Positions 1-9,889 of a stretch of DNA of 64,000 nt are shown piece after piece (position 1 is the first letter of the stretch; each line of letters begins with the position of its first letter). The notes under the pieces are model-generated. The model did not search any database. It saw only the letters and a program-made list of their open reading frames with translations, and was not told the DNA's origin. Both the position numbers and the translations under genes were made by a program. The DNA is from Nageia nagi. Lineage: Eukaryota; Pinophyta. The DNA lies in NCBI GenBank assembly GCA_050084985.1, contig JBITNC010000001.1, positions 138,694,001-138,758,000 on the forward strand, written 5' to 3'.

Positions 1-200
1 TAAAAATAGATGTACCAAATTTCATTACATTGTTCATCATGAAGTTTTAGAAGCAACATATGCTTATAAAAAAAAAAACTTAAAATATTATATGTTGAGA
101 AATAAGCTAATAAAATTTACTCTTGAGTCTAAAATTGTACCAAAGGACATAATGAGATTCTTGCCTTACAAGAGCTTTGCAATTATGAGATTATTGCCTT
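1..200 (+). pseudogene. hAT-like transposase remnant, left copy (cut by window edge)
   Basis: The first 200 bases align by eye with 60,845-61,045, where the reading is clearer. The left copy reads approximately DVPN, then HYIVHHE, which resembles the stretch around the conserved histidines of hAT/ZBED-type transposases. It lacks about 10 bases present in the right copy between the DVPN codons and the HYIVHH codons, which breaks the frame. Only the end of the fragment lies in the window and no terminal repeat is visible. Family assignment rests mainly on the right copy. Confidence 0.45.
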
Positions 201-273
201 CATATATTGTTATCTTAAACAAACAACTTTTCATTTTCATGAAAATATTTCCATATTCCATGACTAATATTCA

Positions 274-1179
274 GGGTAAGTGCAAGAAGATGAGTCCACT
301 TTGGGAAGAAGTTTTATGAGGTTTTTGTATTTGTTTAATAAATTTTTATTTTTTTTGGAATTATAAAAAAAATATATTCACAAGTTAAATAAAAAATAAA
401 TTAAAAATGATAGGTTTTATTGAAATTATGCGTTACCAGATACAAGCAATTTTTGAAATGATAATCATGGCTAATTAAAAATTAATAAAAAAATAAAATA
501 TTCATTAAAAAAATATAAAAAATATCCTCCACAATATTAAGTGTCTTATTTATCTTTAACCAAAAGGATTTAAAAAGATATTTTAATTTAGGTCCAATTA
601 TGCTTGATGGACATGATGGGTATGGTTTTGAATTTATATTTTTTAAACAATTAGTTTTGTATTTGTTTAAAATATTTTATCTTTTTGGAATTGTGAAAAA
701 AATAATATATGTGTACAATTTGCATACAATTAATCACATGATAAAAAAAACAAATTAAAAATGATAAGTTTAGGTCAAATTATGCTTGGTGGACATGAGT
801 AATTTTCAAAATGGTTATCATAGTCATTAAAAAATTAATAAAAAATAAAATATTCATGGAAAAATTACAAAAAAATCATCCACAATATTTAGTATCTTAG
901 GTATATTTTCTCAAAAGGATTTTAAATATATTTTAATTTAAGTCCATTATGCTTGCTGAAATAATGGGAGTATGGTACTGAAATTGTATTTTTTAAATAT
1001 TGGCTTTTAAATAGGCCTAAAATATTAATTTAGAAATAAATTTTTACATAAGTGACCTTTTTCAAGAATCAAACTCTAAATGGTTCAAATTTTGAGATCA
1101 ATTTTGAGAAAACCTAAAAATTAGAGAAAATACTTCCACTTTTTTGCCAAAAGTGGGACTCATCTTCTTGCACTTACCC
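274..1179. mobile_element. 906-bp non-autonomous inverted-repeat DNA transposon (MITE-like)
   Basis: The ends are terminal inverted repeats. The left end begins GGGTAAGTGCAAGAAG and the right end is its complement, identical over the first 23 bases and similar for about 36. Flanks are TTCA (270-273) and TTTA (1180-1183). The paralogous sequence at 61,122-61,136 reads through the site without the element (aatattGAggctctc), so this is a true insertion. The interior is AT-rich, has no coding potential, and contains a tandem duplication of about 335 bp (about 320-655 and 655-990). GGG termini and a 3-4 bp T-rich target duplication suit PIF/Harbinger (Tourist-like) elements, but the diverged TSD leaves the superfamily open. 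Confidence 0.8.
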
Positions 1180-2960
1180 TTTAGGTTCTCATCAATTTAT
1201 GACTCTCTCCTTGAGAGATGAAAGGAGGAAAACATCCATTTGGCATGATGAATATGAAATTTTTTATTAAGCAATGATTGTCTCTTATTTTTAGATGGTA
1301 TTATATATGTTTTATTTCATGAACTTATAATCATATCATTTTATTTGATATAGTAAGGTTTACATTTACTTACATAATTTGGTACTACTATTTAATTTGT
1401 ATAAAGACTTGGTTTTTATTATTATTTTCATTCTAACTTTATGTTTAATACTAAGAATTACCAAAAATATTGGTTGAAAATTATTTGTAGTTTACTTTAA
1501 CTCTTTATAAGTTCCAAATTCAATTTGTAGGAAAGAAGAGATCTAGTTCGCTGACATCCCTCTTCCCTTGTAGAAAGGAGGATCAAGATTATCATCTAAA
1601 AGAATTTTTGTTTACAACATTATTAAGTGATGTTTAATTTTGATTGGATAGAAATTTTTATATTATAATACCAATTGTATAAAATATATCAATTATGTTT
1701 AAAACCAAACCCTTCATCTATTGATTTTATTCAATTTTGATAAACAAATATAACTTTGATATTGAACTCAGTACTTCTATTTTTGTATAAGATATATATT
1801 CTTATTAAATTATTATTATCTAAATGTATATTGTATGATTATATGCATCATATTATATTTGTCAAAATACTCCAAACATAGGTAGATTGTATTCATAGTA
1901 GATAAAAATGTACGATATATAATGACATAATATAGTTAATTAAACTTTAAGGAAGATGATATACATGAAAAATTTTGATGTGGTATTTTTTAAGCTGCTT
2001 TCATTACACATTTAACTTTGTACATAATATTTTACTATTTTTTAAAATACATACAATTTGTTATTAAATACAAATCTTAATAATATTACCTAAAATATAT
2101 TAACATATATTATAATAATATCTTAATAGATATTATTATAATATCTTAGCACATTATTATAATATCTTAAAAAAGGTTTTAGAATTTTTTTTTTATCAAC
2201 GTGAGGTAAATATGTGATGAAATAGTTATTATACATAATAAATGTATTCAATACCTCAAAATAAAAAAGATATAAAATATATATTGATGGATGAATGTAG
2301 TCGATTATATTTTTCTTTAGAATGTTGGATGAAATGTTTTGGAGGTAACAAAATTAATAAATTTTGAAGAAAAGTTACAACATATAAAAATATGCATTGA
2401 TTGATGAGATGAGTTTTATTAAAATAGATAGATTCACACCTTCATCAAGTTTTTTTGCAATATTCTAACATCTATTTTAGAGGAAATTCAATCATTTTGG
2501 TGAGCCATTTAGGATAATTACCACCTAATATCCATAGATGACCATATGTAAGTTACAAGTATGCAAAATTATTATTGTAAGAATTTTTAATTATTATAAT
2601 ATTGTATAAGGTATTTGATAGGAAGGATAAAGTGAAGATAAAAAATGATTTTGTCAACTACTTACAAATATTATGGAATCAAATCCAACTATTAAAAATT
2701 TAAATTGATAGAGGACTTAATCTCATTGTATGCTAGATCTAATCAACACTCACCCTAAATACTAATTGTTTGATAGGTCTTCAATTATTATCATTGTTAT
2801 TCCAAGTGAAAAAAATATCATTAGCATTCATAAAAAATATAAAATATCGCTTCCTTCCAACTTGAAATTATCAGCTAGGTAATAAGATATCAATCAAAGG
2901 ATAATCATACTTACCTTTTTTTGGCTTCAATAAACTCATAGTATACAATATGCTTGAGCT
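1180..2960. repeat. AT-rich shared flank module, left copy
   Basis: No gene is visible here. The stretch is collinear with 61,137-62,520, with insertions and deletions. Parts also match 7,556-8,050, 16,400-17,186 and 30,000-30,665. A recognisable landmark is aaggaggatcaagattatca at 1,574-1,595, shared with 61,925 and marking where the copia-type LTR element inserted in the 5-38 kb units. This module lies upstream of the BPS1-like copies and downstream of the U-box/ARM copies. Confidence 0.6.
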
Positions 2961-3129
2961 CACTCACTACTGGGAAAGTTATACCAGAATGTACCAAACC
3001 ACAAAAGTAACTGCTTTACTTATCTTTAGACTTGTTTTTAAGAGAGAAGTTCATGATTCTTTGAGGTTGAGAGATATGTTGTTCTAACTAGATATTCAAA
3101 GGACGGAGGAAAGTAAAAATAAATTCTTG

Positions 3130-4270
3130 AGTTCAAAACTTAGGTTTCTTTCAAGAAGCTTTACTCCTTCAGTAATTGCCAAAATGGCAATCAAATTAAA
3201 GTCGTAATTCACATATGCAATGTGAGTTTGTCCTTCTGGTGTGCAAGGGACAAAAAATCACTAATGTTGTAACTTATGGAATATGTTCTCCTTTGTTGAC
3301 AATCTATAAAGAGTTCATGCCTTCCATCTGGTTCTTGCATTGCCATTCTGTGCAAGTTTAAACATGTATACACCAAGCTGTGATGTTGTCCATAAATGAA
3401 AGGAATCATTTACACCCAATGCAAGCAATACAACAACAACATTCTCCTTGTCACGAGATGAGCCTAAATGGATCAAATTAACAAGAATATAAATAGCAGA
3501 TTAATTTTTAATGGTAATACTACCTTCCTGATGATTAGTGAGTATTACAAGAATAGTAAGAACTTCATCCACAATTCCAATGGTTTGCTCGACAATATTT
3601 CCATAAAAGTAGGAACAATTCTAGCCGGAATAGCCCAAGCTTTGTTTCATGGGTAAATTAATAAATTGAAGAGAGGAGTAGTAGAACCCTTCTTCCCCTT
3701 GGAGTTTCATCTCAAAGTAGATCAACTAAAGGAGGGATGGCTCCTGAAGCTCCAATACTAATTTTGTTCTCATCCACAACAGACAGGCTAGGAAGACTGG
3801 TAGCAGCATTTTCTCTTGCCTCTACGCTACTATCAATAGATAAATTTAGAAGATCTATCACTTCATGCTGTTGGGTTGCAACACAACTTGATGATAACAA
3901 TTTCAGTAACTGTGGAATAGCTCCAGCCTTGGCAATTAAAAGCCTCTTATCTGAATTTCTCTTTGCAAGTAGCTAAATTTCTTATGCAGCAGTTCTTCAC
4001 ACATCTGCTTTTCAAAATAAAAATTTTTAAACTAAAATATCTTTTCCTTATAGATATTTGAATGGAATATGAGATGTTATTGGACGTACAGAGTTAGGTG
4101 AGGCAAGACTTACTTGGTTTTGACGCATGTTTTATGGCTTGTATCAGACTATTTCTGAATGTTTGATCGATTATATGGTAAAGCATTATGATAAATTTCT
4201 TAATTCCTATTTGGGTAAGAAATTATCCTTTTTGTATAATATGCTCTTGATGGTCAAACTGAAATTTAGT
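3130..4270 (-). pseudogene. U-box/ARM-repeat E3 ubiquitin ligase (PUB12/13/14 type) pseudogene, left copy
   Basis: Read on the minus strand. A U-box trace at about 4,100-4,170 includes the region corresponding to HKTC of the family. Then come armadillo repeats: around 3,712-3,900 an open stretch reads [24 protein letters not shown] and [14 protein letters not shown], the typical ARM signature of plant U-box proteins. Further ARM-like residues follow towards 3,209-3,400. In the family these proteins ubiquitinate target proteins in the cytosol. This copy is broken: frames shift repeatedly, an in-frame 66-bp piece of one ARM repeat is missing compared with 63,407-63,472, and about 93 bp covering the U-box end and linker is missing compared with 63,728-63,820. 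No intact start is visible. Confidence 0.8.
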
Positions 4271-4299
4271 CATTATCGGATGTAAGAATGACTATTCTT

Positions 4300-4840
4300 A
4301 GGATACTAACAAATTTTCCCAAGGTAACGAGCATTCTAATTGTTAGACTGGTCACTTCCCCTCTTAGATAATTGTAGAACATGCTGCCTTTCGGGTATTT
4401 ATATCTTTATGCTGACTTCATAACGATAATGGAAATGGTAGAAGTCATTGAGGTTTGAATAATGGACTAGGTTGCATACCTTGTCCCCACCTTCGTAGTC
4501 GCAAATTCTGCAATTATTATAGGATAAAAATAGTAAACTAGTTCCCCCTAAACAGATAAATACTCTAAGTCACAAGTTACACGTTTGATATCTAATAAAA
4601 ATATAGAATATCAAGAATATGAATTCTTGTTTAAGAAGCTAAATACTTTATGTCATAGGTCACACATTTATTGTTATATAAATATAGTAAATGTAAAGAA
4701 GGAGACTTACTTTTTTATAAGCTAAGTACACTAAATGGTAAATGAAACATTTTCAAGCTTTATGAAAAGAAAAATGTATCTATTTTATTTCGTCGTTACA
4801 AACATCCTTTACAAATACCTTTTATATCTTTAAAACAAAG
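4300..4840. other. Unassigned sequence between the U-box/ARM and BPS1-like pseudogenes
   Basis: 4,300-4,560 is somewhat less AT-rich than its surroundings and lies upstream of the minus-strand U-box remnant, so it could be decayed 5' exon or intron of that gene. I see no convincing domain on either strand. 4,560-4,840 is simple AT-rich sequence. Confidence 0.3.
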
Positions 4841-5070
4841 AGATCAATAATATAATAAATAAAATTATATAAAATAAATACATCAAACCATTAGAAATTT
4901 CAAAGAAAAAAAAAATCAAACCGTTAGAAACTTGAAAATAAAAACAACAAATTTAAATAAATTTGAATGAATGGTGATTTCTTCAATTAATTTTATGTAC
5001 ATGAAGGGTCAAATTGTAAAAAAAACAGTCAATTTGGGCATCCTTCTGTATTGAATGGAATGAGCTTATC
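4841..5070 (-). repeat. Downstream flank of the BPS1-like genes (first of six copies)
   Basis: This AT-rich stretch, with a run resembling acatgaagggtcaaattg near 5,000, lies directly after the BPS1-like stop codon. Related copies occur at about 8,490-8,720, 12,640-12,905, 14,740-15,047, 26,200-26,420 and 28,280-28,522. The copies at 12.6 and 26.2 kb have no gene next to them, implying that further BPS1-like copies were once present. Confidence 0.6.
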
Positions 5071-5659
5071 TCAAGAAAAAGAAAGACTGTTCAAGAGTGT
5101 AACTCTAGCAGAAATAAAAGCTTTGAAGAGATGGCCTATTTTGTGATCCAAAAGGGCTAGAGCTCTGTCCAAGTCCTGGAGTGCCGTGTTGATTTCAGAG
5201 AGTTCAAGAGTCATGTGAAGCTTGGAGTTGGAGTTGAGTCGATTGTTGAGGTTATCAAGTGCAACATCTGCCCTCTCTAACTCAACCAACAACCACTTCT
5301 TGGACTTCCATCTTCTCATTTCAACGTTCTTCTTTAGCTTAGTTTGTAGATTGCTAAGAGGAAGTGATACAGATAGAGACGGCATCTTAAGAGGGCTGAC
5401 GGAAAATGAAGCCACTAGTGCAGAACACACCAAGACGGCAATTGCCTTAGCATGGTTCACGCATTGAAAGCTTCTTCACCTGATCGTGCTTGCGCTCTTG
5501 CCTGGAGGCTTACGCTATCAGCCCTTATTCTTTAGGCCTGACAAACTGGCAAGTGAACTGCCGATCTTTGAAGGGCATTGATTCCAATGGCTACCTGCGC
5601 AGACATGTGCTGCTTCCTCGTTTCAGCTATGCTATCTCTCAAACAATTGCAGATGTCTA
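5071..5659 (-). pseudogene. BPS1/ROH1-like (DUF793-type) pseudogene, copy A, 5' truncated
   Basis: The C-terminal 129 codons (5,460 to 5,071) are open. They read NHAKAIAVLVCSALVASFS, a hydrophobic segment, then MRRWKSKKWLLVELERADVA and an ISARVTLLNSLSFS end. The layout (central hydrophobic segment, helical C-terminal half with Leu-rich pairing) matches plant BPS1/ROH1 proteins, whose biochemical activity is poorly known and which affect root signalling or seed-coat traits. Relative to copy C, 47 bp are missing near 5,530, between GCC repeats, shifting the frame. Upstream the gene ends abruptly at about 5,657, where it joins the middle of a copia-type LTR. The start and N-terminal half are therefore lost. 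Confidence 0.75.
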
Positions 5660-7555
5660 ACGCTTACTGCTATTTGTTATGCCAGTGACATTGCACCTAG
5701 TGCTCACAACACAAACGTGTCTATTCTAACATAGATGCTACCAAAAGAGCGTACAAGTTGGGTTTAGTATTTTTATCAGGCATATTTTATTTATCCTCGT
5801 AATATTTTCATGATTTTAACTTCATCAAATGCTGGTAGTTCCAATTGTCATAGTAAATAAAGACTCCATACTCAATAATTTTCCACTTGAAGATTTCATT
5901 CACTGCTTCAGATTATAGCATAATTTCATCTTTTTCTTATGATGTTCGATGAACTCCTTCTAGTTCTTCTTGGATCAACCATATCCTAATGTAATCTTCT
6001 TCAAGTCTTTCCTTGCACCATTGTCCCTTTGCTTTCATCATGCATACAAAACACCATGCACTGCTCAACCTTATGGATTTCCAGCTCGCACTCATTCTTT
6101 GATTTCCTTGCATAAACACTCACCACCATCAGCATGCAACTTATATGAAACTATAGGGAACTTTAGACTTTACCTCCATATTAGAACATTCTTCGTGAAA
6201 ATTCTTCTATCCTAATGTTGAAGATCCTTTGCACCCTTAGTATCCATATCACTTCCTTTAAACCTCCTTCTATAGGATCTCTCTTGATCTCCCAAAAATA
6301 TCATTGCTCCCACTGCTTTATCAATCTTCTCACATCAGTAATGAAAATAACAACTCTCAATTTTTAATCCATAAATGGGACCAAGGAAGGGATGAGATAA
6401 GAAAAGTGATCAGGTTCTCTTGGTACTCATATAATTTCCTACAATTTGAATTAAAGCTCACATCGGTTTGCCCATATCTACTATAGCTCTCAGCTCCCAC
6501 ATAAACCAGAACCTACCCAATTTTTAGCTCTGATACCAATTATTATGATTTAGATATTCCATTACGTGAGAGCAAATAGAACAACAAAAATAAAATAAAT
6601 ATCCAGATAAAGATAACACAAAATTTGGGGAGGTTCACTCAACAACTCGTTGAACTACATCCCGGATGAAGAACCAACACTTGCATCATTGTGTTCTTCA
6701 ATAAATACAATGTAAAAAATAAAGGTGAAACTATGCAGCATTCCTTGTTATAGCACCCTCTCTATCTCCATAGAGTACATCATGCAATCAACATCTTCTC
6801 AAACATGGATTATCCTCACCCACAACTATGTAATTTCTACGAAAACTACAAAATAAAATTATTGTGCTACTGTACACAATGAACAATATGCAATATTATA
6901 TCAGGTGGGCTCCTCTAAATACCTTCCCACAATCACACTACAAAGTTACAAGATTATAGAAATTTATCATCTCATAAGCTTACAATAGAGAATTACGTTG
7001 AGAATATCTCTCTTTGAGATTCTCCCACCATTGTAGCCATTATATACCAATACGACATCACTCACCTTTCTTGTATTACAGCATCTCATATTACGTAGCA
7101 GATTATTTTATATAATACATTATGTATTACATGACAATAGTTGTTATATTGTTATAATAACAATATAACAAACTATATGTAAACCTGCTATCCTCGTCAT
7201 CATGAATTAGTATGATGTCTATCACACAAACCTCATCATCATTTATTTGGACACTCTCAAAATCTCTATCATCAGGAGAATCAATCTATTCATCAGAATC
7301 TGCCATACGTAACTTCTTCAATATTGCCTCTTGTCCAACACTTATTGTTATTTGATATGCCAATGACATTACGCTTGATGCTCACAACACAAACGCATCT
7401 AGTCTAACATGGATGCTTCCACGAGAGCCCTACAAATTAATTTACTATTTCTTTATTGCGTATTTTTTCCAACCTCATATTATTTTCCTTATTTTAACTT
7501 TATCAGATACTAGAAGTTCTACTTGTCTCAGTAAATTAGGGCTTCACACCCAACA
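5660..7555 (-). mobile_element. Non-autonomous copia-type LTR element, unit 1, truncated
   Basis: The element lies on the minus strand. 5,660-5,877 is the remaining part of one LTR, 5,878-6,540 the internal region, and 6,541-7,555 the other LTR (1,015 bp, ending CAACA before AGGTT). The internal side of the right LTR has a perfect 12-base initiator tRNA-Met primer site. The internal region has no gag or pol domain. Homologous copies are at 21,359-23,165 and 35,606-38,278; the last is complete. The left LTR has lost its outer part by fusion to BPS1-like copy A. Confidence 0.8.
6527..6538 (-). other. Primer-binding site for initiator tRNA-Met
   Basis: The plus strand reads GCTCTGATACCA, so the minus strand carries TGGTATCAGAGC, the exact complement of the 3' end of plant initiator tRNA-Met. 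It sits two bases from the LTR start at 6,541 and fixes the element's orientation as minus. Confidence 0.85.
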
Positions 7556-8160
7556 AGGTTATCATCCAAAGGAATTGATGTTTTACAAAACTATGTAGAG
7601 GGATGTCCAATTTTAATTGGATGCAAGATTTTTATATTACAATACTAAGTTCATTGAAATATATTTGAAAGTTTTTATAATAAGAGATTTGTTATTGAAA
7701 AAATATTTTATATGAAATTACTTTTAGAGGGTAATTAATAATGTATATGTCATTGCATGAAATAGTTCATCTTTGTTAAAAAATATTCAATTTTTATAAA
7801 CAAACATAGATAAGATTAAACTCAATACTTCATTTTTTTATTAGATATATATTTGTAATAAGTGATAATCATCTAAATATATACTACATGATTATGTATA
7901 TCAAGTTATAATATATTTCTTAAAATACTTTAAATACAACAATATAAAGGTAAATTGTATTCATATTATATAAACATGTACCCTATGTTATGAAATATTA
8001 TATTCAATTAAACTTTAAAGAGTAAGTTATTTTGTTTACATATTTGGACTATCATGCGTTAAAGCATGAAGAGTAAGATAGTATTGTATTATATTTAATT
8101 TTGAGTTATTTTCATTTAAAGGTACATAACATTGCAAGAAAAGTAGGAAAAAATATTAAT
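7556..8160. repeat. AT-rich flank module next to the LTR element
   Basis: Starts with AGGTT, the right-hand target duplication of the LTR element, then continues as the shared flank module seen at about 1,590-2,000, 16,660-17,080, 30,240-30,640 and 61,930-62,200. No coding sequence is visible. Confidence 0.5.
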
Positions 8161-8400
8161 TGATAGATAGGGTGTTTGAGAGGTGGGTAGTTCAAATCTC
8201 TCAAGTACGGGAGGTTCAAGTTCAAAACTCTTTGCTCTAAAAGTTGAAACTTACCAAAAAATTTATCAAGTTGATGGAAGGTATGCATGAGATAGGGATA
8301 ATACCTCAGTGGATTTTGATGGTGTAGATGTACCTCATTTGTGGCTCTAAGCTTAAGAGTTCATGGTGCTGTATATCAGGGTACAAAATTCAACAATAAA
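8161..8400 (+). mobile_element. Possible SINE-like segment
   Basis: A less AT-rich stretch contains GTAGTTCAAATCTC at 8,187-8,200 and GAGGTTCAAGTTC at about 8,211-8,223. Both resemble the RNA polymerase III internal box B (GGTTCRANNCC) of tRNA-derived SINEs. A box A is not clear, no target duplication was found and only this copy is visible in the window. The call is tentative. Confidence 0.25.
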
Positions 8401-9100
8401 AAGAACTAGGAAAAATCAATCTAAGAGGAAGTAAAAATAAATAACTTTAAGTTGGGTTATTAATTGCAACAATTCATAAGCCCAAGGCTTAACATTAAAT
8501 AAAACACATAATTAAAAAATATGATATATATTTAAACCAAAGATATGAATCAATATGATACTAAAGAATTATACAAAATAAACACATAGTACCATAATAA
8601 ATAAAAAAATAAAAATAATTAGATAAATATTTATATGTAATATCACATAAATACCATGAATGCTGATTTCCTCAATCAATTTAATGTACATGAAGATTCA
8701 AATTGAAAAAAATGGGCACTTTGGACATCCTTGTGTATTTAATAGAATGAAGTATCTCAATAAGAAAAAACATTATTTAAGAGTTCAACTGTAACAAAAA
8801 TAAAAAATTTCATACATATGGCCTATTTTATGATCCTAAAGGGCTAGAGCTCTATCCAAGTCTTGGAATATCATGGTAATTTTAAAATTTCAAAAGGTTT
8901 TTGCAGCTTGGATTTGGAGTCTCATCGATTGTTGCTATTTTTATGTGCAATATTTACCCTCTCTTAGTCAACCAACAATCATCAACAACCTCCTACAGTT
9001 TCATCTTCTCATTTCAACATCCTAGCTTAGCTTGGTTTGTATACTTCTTAGAGAAAATGATATATATAGAGATGGAATATAAATAGGTTAGGTTTAAAAT

Positions 9101-9369
9101 TGTTATGAACCGTTACACCAAAAGGTCAACCTGTTAGTGAATTTGCACACCCAAGATCTTAACATTCCACCACACTTCGCATCCAATGTCCTCAACGGCT
9201 CTCACTTGTGGTAGCTCTCACTCTAGTCTTCTCTAGGTAGCCCTTTCCATAGTAGCCCTTTTCGGGGATTCAAACATAGGACGTATGGCTTGCTCTAATA
9301 CCAAATGTTATGAACCATTACACCAAAAGGTTGACTTGTTAGTGAATCCGCACACCCAAGATCTTAACA
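9101..9369 (-). mobile_element. 269-bp miniature LTR retrotransposon (TRIM/SMART type)
   Basis: Two 64-bp direct repeats, 9,101-9,164 and 9,306-9,369, each begin TGTTATGAACC and end GATCTTAACA, giving TGTTA...TAACA termini. They flank 141 bp of internal sequence. Next to the right repeat is a primer site (minus-strand TGGTATTAGAGC, 11 of 12 matching initiator tRNA-Met), so the element is on the minus strand. Next to the left repeat the minus strand is purine-rich (gtgtggtggaa), a plausible polypurine tract. The flanks are a perfect 5-bp duplication, AAAAT (9,096-9,100 and 9,370-9,374). The uninterrupted site is visible in the other BPS1-like copies (acggaaaatgaagcc). There is no coding sequence, as expected for TRIM/SMART elements mobilised in trans. 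Confidence 0.92.
9292..9303 (-). other. Primer-binding site of the miniature LTR element
   Basis: Plus-strand GCTCTAATACCA, separated by two bases from the LTR starting at 9,306. It differs at one position from the complement of the initiator tRNA-Met 3' end; the change is a C-to-T type transition on the primer-site strand. Confidence 0.85.
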
Positions 9370-9889
9370 AAAATGAAGCCACTACTACACAACATACCAA
9401 GATGTTATTTATCTTAGCATGGTTGATGGTCATGAAATCTACTTCATCTGATCATGCTTTTTTTTTCCTATAGAAGTACACTAGCTATCAACCATTCACT
9501 AAGTGTAGATGTGCATTTCTTAGGATTAGATTAGATGCCCTTATTGTTTAGTCTTGATAAATTTGAAAGTGTTAAAAATAGAAAATCTACTTTATGATAT
9601 TATTTTAGAACGTATCATTCTCAAGTACATCACTTTGGTTAAATTTAGGTTCCTCAACTATTATAACATTTTTGGTAGATATATCTAGTGTTTTTCTTTG
9701 ACTGTATCAAAATGCATGTGTTTTCTCATCTATCTAATGCAGTTGAATAAGAATTTGATTTAGGCTTCCTACATTTCTATTTCATATTAAATTTATGTCA
9801 TTTTCACTACTTTATTTTTTTATTTTCTCTATCCTCAATTTGGTAAGTCTTATTTATTTCTTATTCCATTTCTATCAATTTGTATTATA

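Larger units (their letters stand above)
8481..9570 (-). pseudogene. BPS1/ROH1-like pseudogene, copy B, highly decayed
   Basis: This copy is far more diverged than copies A, C and D but still aligns along their length. The C-terminal stretch with ctagagctct matches at 8,840-8,860, the cttggtttgta region lies near 9,030, and gaagccactactacacaac at 9,376-9,394 matches gaagccactagtgcagaac of the others. The downstream flank at 8,490-8,720 is also shared. Stops and frameshifts occur throughout. It is interrupted at 9,101-9,369 by a 269-bp miniature LTR element. Residual N-terminal matches continue to about 9,570. It is the oldest recognisable copy of the family here. Confidence 0.65.

Noticed and set aside
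5970-6215. An 81-codon plus-strand frame, similar to one at 36,725-36,946
   Set aside because: It lies in the internal region of the non-autonomous LTR element, on the opposite strand to the element, and resembles no known domain. Shared presence reflects duplication of the element.
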